Below are positions 25,435 to 36,351 of a DNA stretch of 64,000 nt, in pieces. The DNA is taken from the NCBI GenBank assembly GCA_031216445.1, contig CM062202.1, positions 16,691,501 through 16,755,500 of the forward strand, read 5' to 3'. The position numbers and the translations under genes are program-made. How positions within the stretch are numbered: position 1 is the stretch's first letter; each line of letters starts with the position of its first letter. The notes under the pieces are model-generated. The model saw only the letters and a list, made by a program, of their open reading frames with translations. It made no database searches and was not told the origin of the DNA. The DNA is from Lateolabrax maculatus (lineage: Eukaryota; Chordata; Actinopteri; Acropomatiformes; Lateolabracidae).

Positions 25435-25741
25435 ACCCCATCATCCTGCGTGACTCCCCAGCTGACAGTGTGGAGTCCACCCGCTTCCTGGGCTCCATCA
25501 TCTCCCAGGACCTCAAGTGGGAGCTGAGCATCAGTTCTCTCACCAAGAAAGCCCAACAGAGGATGTACTTTCTGCGACAGCGTCATTGCAGTGAACATAT
25601 CTCTACACATCATACTCTTAACTGTTGCACATTTCCTTGACAATATTTTATTGTTACGCACCGATACACCACAGCAAATTCCTTGTATGTGAAAACCTGC
25701 ATGGCACTAAACCAGATTCTGATTCTGATTCTGAAAAACTG
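25403..25741 (+). mobile_element. LINE (L2/Rex-like) 3' end: reverse transcriptase C-terminus and tail
   Basis: One frame reads VDFRRNPAPHDPIILRDSP, then STRFLGSIISQDLKWE, then KKAQQRMYFLRQ: the conserved stretch after the reverse transcriptase core of fish non-LTR elements. About 130 bp later the sequence AAATTCCTTGTATGTG and a tail of three ATTCTG repeats mark the 3' end. It is 5'-truncated to a few hundred bases, as usual, and not functional. The second tandem unit carries the same fragment at 26,096-26,434. Confidence 0.8.
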
Positions 25742-26095
25742 TGGTTTTATTCTAACCCTGAGGCAGATGTCCCATCATGTTTGGCTGTAGCATCAGAAAC
25801 AACAGCGACGCAATTTTTAGAAACAGACGCTAAATAAAATACATTCAGATTAAGGAAAAAGTCAAGTAGCTTGTTTACCAACACTTGTAAACACTTAGAC
25901 CTGCCAAAAAGGCTGAGTGATGTAATGGAAACTATGAATGCACTGGGATCTGCTGTCTCACCAGGGCAAAGTATAAAGCAGCAGTTACACAATGTCCGCG
26001 TGTGGTTCCATCCAGGGATAATACTGAAAACAACGTGTGGGTCTGGGTTCTTCCTGAAGTCAACAGCCATCTCCACGCCCTCAAGACAGTGGATG

Positions 26096-26434
26096 TGTAG
26101 ACTTCAGGAGGAACCCAGCCCCACACGACCCCATCATCCTGCGTGACTCCCCAGCTGACAGTGTGGAGTCCACCCGCTTCCTGGGCTCCATCATCTCCCA
26201 GGACCTCAAGTGGGAGCTGAGCATCAGTTCTCTCACCAAGAAAGCCCAACAGAGGATGTACTTTCTGCGACAGCGTCATTGCAGTGAACATATCTCTACA
26301 CATCATACTCTTAACTGTTGCACATTTCCTTGACAATATTTTATTGTTACGCACCGATACACCACAGCAAATTCCTTGTATGTGAAAACCTGCATGGCAC
26401 TAAACCAGATTCTGATTCTGATTCTGAAAAACTG
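26096..26434 (+). mobile_element. Second copy of the LINE 3' fragment
   Basis: Identical to the fragment 693 bp upstream, including the ATTCTG tail. It arose through the tandem duplication, not an independent insertion. Confidence 0.8.
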
Positions 26435-26683
26435 TGGTTTTATTCTAACCCTGAGGCAGATGTCCCATCATGTTTGGCTGTAGCATCAGAAACAACAGCG
26501 ACGCAATTTTTAGAAACAGACGCTAAATAAAATACATTCAGATTAAGGAAAAAGTCAAGTAGCTATTTAAAAAGGTACCTACGGTGCTCAATTTAGTATT
26601 ATACCAGGCACTTTAGAAGTGTAAAAGAAATTAAAGGGCATTTGTGTATTATTGTTGTACATACTGATAAATAGATGAAATGC

Positions 26684-29600
26684 TTACAAAATGCTGCACA
26701 TCGTGGATTCCCACATGGTCTCACAGTGACCGTTCAGTTTTGGGTCATTCAGTTCGTCAAACACTCCACTGTCAATCATCTCCTTCTGCCACTGGATGGA
26801 GACTGCGCCTGTGCTGAATTCATTGAAGAATTTCTCATCCTTGGCTTCAAACTTTATGTCCTCAACCTCAGTGGTGACCTTGAACTCGTCCGTGTCCTTA
26901 GCGTAGACCACGTGGGATTTTGGCACCCAGGGGGGCTCCACTAGCCCGGCCTCCAGACGATGCAAATTGATGCCCTTGAAAAACGCGTGGTTTCGTGGGT
27001 CATCACCACTAGTATTAGAAAGATACAATAGACATTTAATGATTGAAAATTACAAAAGAAAAGTCAATACCACCCATGTTTACGTCCTTACTAGTACACT
27101 GGTGACCTCATATATAAATCCCAGAATTAGCTAATCAGCCACAATAAATAAAAAGACACCTGTTTAGGCGTGCAAGGCATTGGAAATGTGGAAGAAGTAG
27201 ATAATATAGTACATATAGGCACTTAAAAGCCATTATCTAAGTTGAGATGAGCCTTAAAATGTATCAAAGGTCAAAGGTCAGCAACCAAATGTCCTACTAT
27301 AGATGGATAGCTGTGTTTTAAACAAGTTCCATTTGACTCATTTCAGAAAAGAACCTTTCTGTCTATGTGTTTTCAATAATCTTGCGACCCCTTATGAGGT
27401 GACCCCTTCAAGGTTCGGGGACCACTGGTCTGGACTGAGCATGGTACTGCTGGGCCTGTTTCTGTAAGGACTGCGTCATACCACGGATAACTGTATGTGT
27501 TGTGATTTGTTCTTTGACCTCTGCACTAAGGAACCTCATGTGACCAAATTAAAGTTTTCACTTACCGGCATCCAAGGCGAAGCCCCCCTTTCTTCTTGAG
27601 AAAGCGGCTGATGATATCTTTGGTGGGAGCGTCAAAGCCTTTGTGTTCAAACTTGCACTCGTCCTCCAGAGTGCGACGAGTCACCTCCTCATTCTGCACC
27701 TTTTCTCTGAAGTCTCTGAAAGGCAAACGGGCAGCCACCATCTCATACATGCTGCAACCCAGGGCCCACCAGTCCACAGATGTACGGTAGGGCTCCTGCC
27801 TCAGAATCTCAGGAGCCATGTAACCACTCGTACCAGCCTGACAAAACCACAGAGGGGGCAGGAAGTATGAATTCAGAGAGAAATAAGCCTTGTCAGTACT
27901 TCTGCAGTATAAGTGTGTTTAGATATTCAGGGCTGGTTAAATTCTAGGGTCCGGGGACAAGGGTGAACCCCCTTGGCATACGTATTGTGCTCTGTTTCAC
28001 CTGCGTAGGAACCGTATAAAAATGATGTACTGTCTTCTCAAAGAATGACCTGACAGAATAATCATAATTCACCTTTTTTAAAGTTAATTTCTGTTATCTG
28101 CAACAGACTATCTTGACCAGATTTCACATGACGGCAGACAAAATTAAATAATCAAACATGGGGACAAAAATACAGACACAAGAATGTGAAATGGGGCCCT
28201 CACAATAAGATACTGTTACAGCAAATAATGCTGCATTAAGTGCCCTCCATCAGGCTGGTCAGCTGACAAATTAGATGTTATTGTTCACCATGTATCGCCT
28301 ATCTAGTGAGTGGAGGCCTGCTGTAAATCTCCTGACTCATCTCCTTGGCGGACATGTGGAGGCCACTCCTGGTGTATGTAAAGCAAAGGTTAACTGGCTA
28401 ATGCTGACAGGCTCTGGTCCGTCTTCCATACATTTATCAGCCAGTGCAGCATCCAACTGGGGAGGAGGTCAGGCACCTTTTAATGAGATTGTTTTGGCTT
28501 ACACAGGGCTATGGTCTTTAGGGTTGAGCTACTTGTGGTGTCGGGTGAACAAATACACTGTGTAGTGGCATTAAAAAGATGTTTGTGGAGGGTAGTAACC
28601 AAGATTCCTTCTTATATGTGAACAGTATGATCAGGAGTACATACAAATATACAGAGATTTCGTAGAGTAGCACAAACTACAGGGGGTACATTGCAGCACA
28701 AACCTCTGACAGCGAGCGCTGTAGGTTTACCTAGGGACAGGTCACCACACTAACCTTCTGGCAGATCGTTTTGCCTTTTGGCAGCTCGACAGCCAACCCG
28801 AGGTCTGACAGCCGACACTGTCCTTTAGAATCCAGCAGCACATTCTCAGGCTTCATGTCCCGGTAAACAATGTCCATAGAGTGCAGGTGGAGTATCCCAG
28901 TGGTTATCTGGGCTGTGTAGTAAACCACACGCTCCATACGGAGACCCCGCTCTCCAAGCTCGTAGATGTGGAACCTGAGGTCTCCTCCATTCATCAGGTT
29001 CATGACCAGGCACAGGTGGGTCTTGTTGTGGTAAGCGTAAGCCAGGTTTACCACGAAGAGGCTGTTGACCTTCTCCAGGATCTGCTTCTCCAAAAGGGCA
29101 AACCTCTCACCACCTTTCTTCTTCAATTGTCTCTTATCCAGCTTTTTGCAGGCGTACATCTGGCCGGTGTGTTTCACCTGCACCGCACACACCTGCAAGA
29201 CAGAGCAACGTTACTTTGGAGTATGTAGCCATTTTATTTATTGGTTGTCCTCTTTTGCAGTGGCCACTGTGGCTACATGTAAGGATTATAGGCTAATGCT
29301 GAATGCTAAAACATGATGTAACACAAGTAGAAAAAAATCTTCAGTGCACAGACTCACTAATGGTCACTACTGGTCATACCAGACCAAGTGAGGCTGTAGC
29401 GGCAAAACCCCTGAGTGTCTTAAATTGATCACGGGTGTGTTAAATTAATGAAAAATGAAAATAAATAAATAAAATGAATTCTGCTTTGATTTTGCTTTAC
29501 AGGGAAAGAATGTTACTTCTTTTTTCAAATGTAGTCTCACTTTTACTCAGACATATTAGCTGTAAGTCCTTCAAGCAATCTCAGATTTAAACTTTTATTC

Positions 29601-30225
29601 AGGTGCTAGGATTTCTGGCACATACCTCACCAAAGCCACCTCTTCCCAAAGTCCTAAACTCATAAAAGTATTTGGCACAGATCTGCTGTTTCTCGTACTC
29701 CTTCCACTGCAAGAACTTATTAAAAAAGGGGCTTTTCAGATACTCAGAGAAAGGTTTCCCCTTCAGGAAGTCCCTCGTGGCTTCCCTTAACTGGCCTATC
29801 GTCACCTCATCGAAGTTCTTGTCTGATAAATCCTTGAATATTTCAGCCGCATCCCCTGTAAGGTAGGAGAGAAAACTCCCCGACTGAGGTTGACAGAACT
29901 TAGCGAGGATGCTCTGTTTGGTCTTCTCTCTGGTTTCGTCTTCAGCAAAGCTCCAGTCTCTCAGCTCCTCCAGGAACTCAGCAGCAGCCACATACTGTGG
30001 GTTAGAGGTCAGGAGAAACTGCTGGAACAACTTCCTCCCAATAGGCTGTTGCTCACACAGCGACTCGTACTTCTTCCCCACTGCCGCCCGGAGAGCAGAG
30101 GACCCCTTTGCTTTGGGCAGCATCAGGGAGAGCCTCTGTTTCCGCAGCTCATTGCGGTCTTGCATCTGGGCCTTTAGGTAGGCCGTGTTGGCCACCAGGT
30201 TGTCCAGTCCTATCAGCTCACCCAT
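26684..30225 (-). CDS. grk7: G protein-coupled receptor kinase 7 (cone opsin kinase), 4 coding exons
   Basis: Serine/threonine kinase that phosphorylates light-activated cone opsins in photoreceptor outer segments so that arrestin can bind. Coding exons: 29626-30225, 28755-29192, 27566-27837 and 26684-27008 (complement). All junctions are GT-AG and phases agree, giving 544 aa (human GRK7 is about 553). Residues 1-20 are the receptor-docking helix, containing GLDNLVANTAYL, which separates GRK7 from GRK1. An RGS-homology region lies at about 55-175. The kinase domain starts with GRGGFGEV at 194-201; Lys216 is the ATP-anchoring lysine, Glu235 the helix-C glutamate, YRDMKPEN carries catalytic Asp312, and SDLGLA carries the metal-binding Asp330 in the DLG form typical of GRKs. 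An AGC tail (FFNEFSTGAV) follows. The protein ends CSIL, a CaaX box whose final Leu predicts geranylgeranylation. The start is the first in-frame ATG that gives the conserved N-terminus. Introns are 433, 917 and 557 bp. I cannot tell whether it is the a or b fish copy. No close poly(A) signal was found downstream. Confidence 0.96.
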
Positions 30226-32200
30226 ATTGGATATGCGAGATACCTGCAGCTGGGCCTGATCAACTACGGCACGACGGCTCGCTCATCTGCAGGTTCCAGG
30301 CACAATTGAGCACCTCAAGCACCGGCATCCTGAGCATTCTCCAACTCTTGTGCCACAAGCATTAAACGTACCACTGTCCTCAGGGATTTGTTGGTAGCTA
30401 AGTGTCTTTACACGCTTATTCATAGACGGCACTAAGTGGAAGCAACTTATGTGGTTTGAACTTAAGAGGCTTTGGGCTCGTCTATTTTTAGGAGATGCCA
30501 AGTGCCTGTGTGCGGTAATTGGGCAGCCAGCATGAGATGATGAGGTGACACATCCTGACCTTAAGTTATGGTTGATCATAGCTGGTTATGAGATAAAGAA
30601 GCCCCTGAGAGAGCTGTGTACAATATTTGCAGTATGCAATGAAGTATGCACACTTCATTACTTATTATAGGAGAAGGAATGAAGACTTCACCAAATTAGT
30701 CCTAATTGACTAAGTAAGCAGCCTAAGAAATTAATTTTCCTGAGTTGTCAGTGGAGTGCAGGCCATACATTCATACTTGAGGATTTCAGCCACTCAGCAC
30801 AACAAATCTTATATTTGTTCCTGAGACAATTTGAAGAGCACATCCTCATCTTTATTCACTATAACATCACCGCATTAAATGAAGTTAACCACTTCACTTG
30901 GGTTCAGGAGCAGGACACTCCTCTAATCACCTGTCAAGCCTACTTATACATGGTCAACTCATCCTGTCCTGTTCGTCTCAGTTTTCGTGACCAAGTCTCC
31001 CTTTCCCTCCCCCTCATCCATTTAGCACCGTACCTCTTTCCTTTTGCTGGAAGACACAGAGACTGGGAGTGCTCCTTGTCCACTTCCCCCACATAGTCAA
31101 GCGGTTTGAAGCAGCGACCTTCCAGTCAATAGCCTTATGTCTAAGTGAATTATCCCGATCAGCCTTTTCTTTGACATGGAAGCTTTGTTCAGCAGTTTTC
31201 AGTTCAGAGGTAACACTGAGCTGTCCTACATAAATGTGACTGCATAAATTCCACCCAACATTTTTAACATGCATTAGTTGATGAATTCACAAAAATTAGG
31301 CAAAAATGGTAAAAACCCATTTTCTGTGTAAATGATTCCACACTTCCACATTTATCACATTAAGTTTGGTTGATCCAAATCCAGGCTGGATTTAATAACT
31401 GTATTTATGAACATATGGATTTTAGACTCCATCCTTTAACTGGACATTTCCATGTTTAGGAATCGTTTGGTGATTGAAAATAATTCTAATGATGTTCAAG
31501 AGCTGACCCCATACCCTGACCCCCTCATCACATGTACAGTATGTTTTATCTACACTGGATTGATTCAGACCTCTGGTTACAGTAAATTACTCATTTGCTT
31601 GAAAGGAAATGTTTGTGCATCAGTGATGGCAAGAGAAAACTAGCTGGTCATATTTGAGAAGGGCATTTGTTTAAAAGGTGGATAAACATTGCCTCAAAAC
31701 CTTTTAAGAGTTTTGGTAGTGATGACAAAATTATATTTTTGATACATTAAAGAATATGAATGTTTTTCCACAAAACCCTTCTTTCAATGTACAAAATAAG
31801 CCCAACCTCTGAAACAATAAATGTTCAAAAAGTCTGTCTAAAAGTATTTAAATTAATTTAAGAAATGATTATTAAGGATTTAATGCCAGGCTTTTGTCCT
31901 AGTTTTTGATTCTTGGTGATGCAGACACATTTTAGTCAGTAGCAAAAAAGTATTTAGGTTTGATACCCGGCCCTATCTTGGCAAGCCAATGTGCACTTTC
32001 CTTAATCTAAACTAAAGCATTTGTTGTAGAAGTATCAATATCCATAATGTAACCTGTTTAGTCCTTCTATATTTCTTGCTATTGTGCTATCCCCAACACT
32101 GCAAATTTCCCTGCTGTGGGATTAACGAAGGATCATCTTGTTTTACACTAAACAGATACAAATAACTTTGAAAATACATGTTCACAGCTATACACAATTC
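30226..32200. other. grk7 upstream region
   Basis: Intergenic DNA between rnf7's 3' end and grk7's start. At 30,696-30,713 the imperfect palindrome TTAGTCCTAATTGACTAA contains CAATTAG on grk7's strand, the photoreceptor PCE-1/Ret-1 core, 477 bp before the ATG. At 31,950-32,000 GGTTTGATACCCGGCC resembles a SINE B-box, and 32,070-32,150 resembles a decayed LINE tail. No other exon seen. Confidence 0.3.
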
Positions 32201-32206
32201 TTTATT
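32201..32206 (-). terminator. Candidate rnf7 poly(A) signal AATAAA
   Basis: TTTATT on the plus strand reads AATAAA on the transcribed strand, 346 bp beyond the rnf7 stop codon. It would give a 3' UTR of about 0.37 kb. It is the first canonical hexamer I noticed downstream of the gene; usage is inferred. Confidence 0.4.
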
Positions 32207-32551
32207 TTTAAAAAGACAGTCACATGTTCAAGATGTGCTGAACACCACCACAGACAATAATGTAAAGCTAACATGTGACCACACACTGCAACAAGGTTCA
32301 TCCTTCTCTTCACGACTCTTGATCCCTCCGGGCACATCAACCAATCGGTGACCAACGAGTCTGCGCTGCTTTAAATTTTGTCCATCGTCCTCCTTTGACA
32401 CCGGGACTACTGGAACATGCAAATAAGTAGGAGGACAGTTGTCGATGTCGAGCGGATCTGCACAGGACGTTGCAGGTATCACTGTCAGTCTGTCACCGCT
32501 TTCGGGTGCGTACAGGTGTTGTCTGAGAATCAGACCGCCTGGAGTTGGAGC

Positions 32552-33666
32552 TTATTTGCCGATTCTCTGAACCACCCAGTCCTGCTGGCAGAGGGGACAG
32601 CGATTGTTCTGCTTCACCCAAAGGGACATGCAGCAGTTATGGAAGGAGTGGTTGCATTCCCCCCATACAACTGAAAGAAGACGAAGAGGGACACAGGGAG
32701 GAAGAAGCTTACGTTACACAGTGTAGAAAAATACAACCTCATTCATTTATATACAATAGTGATCCAAACTGATGTACCTTTAGTTTATCAATTACTTACA
32801 ATGTTTTAAGATCTCTCTCATTATTTTTCCTAAAAGCACAATCCTTGACATCTATGTCATGCTTTGGTGCAGTCCACCAATGTAATTTCACACTTCACAG
32901 TGTTTTTTAAGCTTTCACAAATGAGGAACCTCACACATAAGACTACTGAAATGGTGAATTTGTAATCTGGTGAACCAGTTATAATAATTTCTCATTTTCA
33001 GCTTACAGTGCAGGTATTTAGTAAATCTCCTTACGTGGAGGGTTACTGACAGTGAGTATACATACAGCAGCAGCATTATCAGCACCACTGTGTTACTCTA
33101 CACCACTCTCCTCATTGAAACATTCAAACTGTGTTTGACTGAATCGCTTCGCGGTGGGCTCTTACACTTAAATCAGTCTGTTGGCAGGTAATGGTCAACG
33201 ACGTGTTGGAAATCCAACAGTACAACGTCACCGTCTCTCCATAACCAGTGCAGGCTGACTCACACCGAACAACAAAGAGGAACTAAAGCGTCCTCCCTCT
33301 GCGATTAGCTGCCGTGCATCGACAGCTCGGGTCAACAACTAAACCGTGTGTGTGTGTGCTGCCGCAGTCTTACCGACGCAGTCCTCCTGCTTGTTCTCCG
33401 CCTGGCACCGGAGACACGCGTCTGCGGGCGAACAAGAAAACAGGTTCACAGCGGCTCCGGCCATTAATGGGAACACGTTAGCCGCGTTAGCCGCACTCAC
33501 CCATCACCTGCACCCGACAAATGGCGCAAGTGTCGCACTCGACGTCCCAGCTCCACATGGCCACCGCGTTCCACTTCTTCAGGGAGAACATCTTGTCCCC
33601 GCCCGACTTGGAGCCCGAGGAGGTGTTGTGAGAGAGGACTAAGCCCGGCTCGTCACCGTCGTCCAT
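32552..33666 (-). CDS. rnf7: RING-box protein 2 (RNF7/RBX2/SAG), 3 coding exons
   Basis: RING-H2 subunit of cullin-RING ubiquitin ligases, mainly with CUL5; it recruits the E2 and promotes cullin neddylation. Exons (complement): 33501-33666, 33374-33421 and 32552-32670. They end in phases 1 and 1 and join to 333 nt, or 110 aa (human 113). The N-terminus is acidic and variable. From GGDKMFSLKKWNAVAMWSWD onward the protein is nearly identical to vertebrate RNF7; this segment is the beta strand that inserts into the cullin. Zinc ligand candidates are CDTCAIC (C44, C47, C50), C58, C61, C70, C77, H79, H82, C85, C96 and C99; the protein ends WVVQRIGK. The divergent N-terminus and the DACLRCQAENKQ segment separate it from RBX1. 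It lies upstream of and in tandem with grk7, about 2.3 kb away, as in tetrapods. The start ATG follows a GA-rich and GCC-repeat leader with no in-frame upstream ATG seen. Confidence 0.97.
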
Positions 33667-33830
33667 CTCTTCTTCTTCTTCTTCTGCCGCCGCCGCCGCC
33701 GCACGGTGTCTCGGCTCGCGTCGTTAGCCGCGGCGAGCTAAACAAAATGGATGAAGCGGGTCTGAGGCCCGGTGCCGCGTCTCCATGGCGACACAAGATG
33801 GCGCTGTGCTTTTTAAAGAGATTTAAAGTC
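33660..33830 (-). promoter_or_regulatory. CpG-rich rnf7 promoter/5' UTR with RFX-like and YY1-like sites
   Basis: The sequence around the rnf7 start is GC- and CpG-rich, unlike the AT-rich surroundings, and holds a GCC repeat (33,688-33,703). At 33,779-33,792 an imperfect X-box palindrome reads GTCTCCATGGCGAC (about 11 of 14 against GTTGCCATGGCAAC), and right beside it, at 33,794-33,803, is CAAGATGGCG, the YY1 consensus. No TATA box is visible. This is what a housekeeping promoter looks like. The exact transcription start is not determined. Confidence 0.55.
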
Positions 33831-35683
33831 CGACTGGAAGATAAAACATAAACAAGGAGTACACGTTAACTCACCTGTTCTCTTTATACATCCATGGTCC
33901 GAATGAACACAACACAAACACGAAGACAAATAATAATATAATAAAATACACTAATAAATAAATACACTGAACAGACAATAATCTACACACAGACGCATCT
34001 TTCTCATCTTTCTTCTTTCCATAAATGTAAAATACATTTAAGAATAAATTAATAATAACAATAAAGCCACATGTGGGACCTAAGGCAAATTTTAATCTTT
34101 GTGGACAACAAATGATATACTAAAGACCTGTTTTACTTGTATCACTGTGTATGTGACTGTATATGTTTGTATGTGTACAGCTTGTCTGTACTGTTGTGTA
34201 AAAACTTGTACTTCTGGTCAAGCTTCACTTTGATGAATAGAAGAATAAAAATGTGTTCGGCTCAAGTTGTCCTTGCTTGAATATATAAGTTTATTGCAAC
34301 ACAATTCTGACGTCGGAGAAGATCCTGGTACAGCATACATGGACACAGTTCATACCAAACGCTTTAAGTAAGATTACATTTGCTCAGCTGGTCTTTATAC
34401 AGTATGTGCTGCGTAGGCAGACGGTGTGTGTGTGTGTGTGTGTGTGTGTTTTGGTCAAGACCACTTCCATTATCAGGAAGGTCGGGAAGTTCAACAGGGT
34501 CACCCAGAGCTCACATAAAACATGCCGATTGTGAAGGTGTTGGAGGCCACGTCAGTACATAAATTAAAACACTCCTTCATGACCACAATTTTCTCCCACA
34601 GTCCCCCCCCCCCTTTTTGATCTCGAGATCAACCAAAGGCCTCTCTGAAAAACACTCAAGTGGTCAAAGATCCCTGAAAACTCACAGGCCACACGCACTT
34701 ACAAACAATAAAGTCAGACACTTAGAGTGAGTGTCCTGTATCTGTGTCACGTGTGTTTCACCACTGCTTTATTCAGCCATAAAGCGACTGAATAAACTAA
34801 TTTCGGACCTTAGCACAAGGTATTTAACTTATTATTTAACTATTAAGAACGACCATTAGAAAAAGCCTAAATGTAGCAATGCCAGAAATAAATTTTTGTC
34901 TTAAGTTACAGAAGTTGCTAACGATTAATCTCGCTCATGACGCTTATGATGACTGACCACAAGATGCCACTGTTCAGGCTGCCTGGCGTTCTTGAGCTTG
35001 TGTGTTTGCTCATCTCTTTTTTAATGTTGTATGTCAGTGTCCTTCAGTGAGCATGAACATGCAATATTTGATCCTGTTTGGATTACGTTATCTTGAGGGA
35101 CATTTGCACCAAACAACAAACCTCGTCATTACATTACATTCATACTAATTTGACCCTTTCCCACGTTAACAAATTTATTTCCAACTTTATACTGACTGTT
35201 GACTTTTATTGAACTTTTAAATCCCATTCATACTTTTTTGAGAATATTCAACACAGTTGATTTAGATTTCCTAATAGACCCTTTCCTACTTTTCTAACAC
35301 ATTCGTACTCCTTCAGCAGCTTCTTCCTCCGAATTAAAGCCAGCAGTACAGTTTAGTTCATAGCCTACTGTATATTTTGCATCCTTTATTGTTTTCCCAC
35401 CTTTCCAAGTGTTCATACACCTTTCTTAGTTTTTCATGCATTGTTCAACTCATGTACTCATTAATACTTTCAGCAAGACACTTTCTCCAACTTTGAAACA
35501 TATTTAGTAAAACAAGTGATGCCTCTCTTTGCCATTGAAGACAGCATTTGATAAGGCTCATTGGTTGTGCAAAGGTTTTTACCACCACCACCATGTTGAA
35601 AATACAGACACACTTTCCTAATTTCAGAAATGAATGGACATAATGTTTAAAATGTACACATTTTCACACTTTTCTGACAATTT
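33831..35683. other. Noncoding stretch between rnf7 and the cryptic gene
   Basis: AT-rich DNA with a pure TG microsatellite at 34,424-34,449. No exon or recognisable mobile element. Confidence 0.4.
34424..34449 (+). repeat. TG microsatellite, 13 units
   Basis: Pure TG dinucleotide repeat. Confidence 0.95.
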
Positions 35684-36351
35684 CTATGATGAGTCCAGTT
35701 TCTCCACCTCAAGTTTCACTTTTTTCATCAAAAGTTTTTTACATTCTATGTCCAGTTCTAAGGTCCTCTTATAGAGACACTTCTCATGTCTACTCCAACC
35801 TGAGACAAATAACACACGTAATACAGTTGCTTTAACATTTAAGCATTGTCCCTTTGCAAGGCTCATTTGAAGAGGAAAGGGCCAAATGTCACATTAACTA
35901 CCCTTTTTAAATAGAGATTTCCCTCTTCCTGCAAGATCTAGGGGCTCCACCTGAGAAAATAAGACATCCATGATCAGCAACCACAGATGACATGCCAGTG
36001 TATATGACAGGTTGCTTTCACTGTTACCTCTGTATGGGACAGTGTGTAGGTGGGTGGTGGCAGCAACTCTAATGTCTCCCCATCAACTGTAGAGGAAGTA
36101 AATTAATGTTACTTCTGCAGTAACTATTAGACTATAGAAAGTGTGTCTCATTAGCAACCCAGTAGTTTAACATTAACTCATCATACCCTGTACAAATGTG
36201 GCCTGTTTGTCGCTGCCACTTCCCCCAGGGTCCGCCGAGACACCCCCTACAACCCCTTCCATTAAAGGGCGACCAACATTGTTACAGAGGGCCAGCTCCT
36301 CAGCAGGAGTGTACTCCTGTGTCTTCTTCTTTTCATTTTTTCCCCTGTTCA
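35684..36351 (-). CDS. Unnamed gene, 3' four exons; Harbinger-associated Myb/SANT-like accessory protein
   Basis: Four short minus-strand exons join with consistent phases: 36187-36351, 36028-36086, 35902-35950 and 35684-35799 (stop at 35684-35686). Every junction is GT-AG. The first exon needs one base from an upstream exon, so the 5' end is missing. The roughly 129 aa product holds a basic stretch (NRGKNEKKK), then YTPAEELALCNNVGRPLMEG and a Gly-rich piece, then a short DGETLELLPPPTY exon, and ends in a charged, leucine-rich, probably coiled-coil tail (LELDIECKKLLMKKVKLEVE). The motif pattern x-TPAEE-x-AL-x-N-x-GRP-x-x-EG resembles the linker and tail of fish Myb/SANT-like proteins linked to PIF/Harbinger elements; that is a recollection, not a search result. 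I found no SANT domain exon upstream, so this may be a decayed copy or a gene with a distant first exon. Introns of 77 to 102 bp and four intact phases argue against chance. Confidence 0.5.

Larger units (their letters stand above)
25173..26558 (+). repeat. Two-copy perfect tandem duplication, unit 693 bp
   Basis: The unit at 25,173-25,865 is repeated at 25,866-26,558, with the first 6 bases of a third unit after it. The offset is 693 throughout, and reading frames inside both copies translate identically, so the copies appear to be 100 percent identical. Each unit holds LINE-derived sequence. Such identity implies a very recent duplication or an assembly artefact. It lies 126 bp past the grk7 stop codon, possibly in its 3' UTR. 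Confidence 0.93.

Noticed and set aside
25239..26354. Two identical 140-codon minus-strand ORFs (25,239-25,661 and 25,932-26,354)
   Set aside because: They run antisense through the LINE fragment and are duplicated only because of the 693-bp tandem repeat.
27596..30365. Plus-strand ORFs across grk7 exons
   Set aside because: Antisense shadows of the kinase exons.
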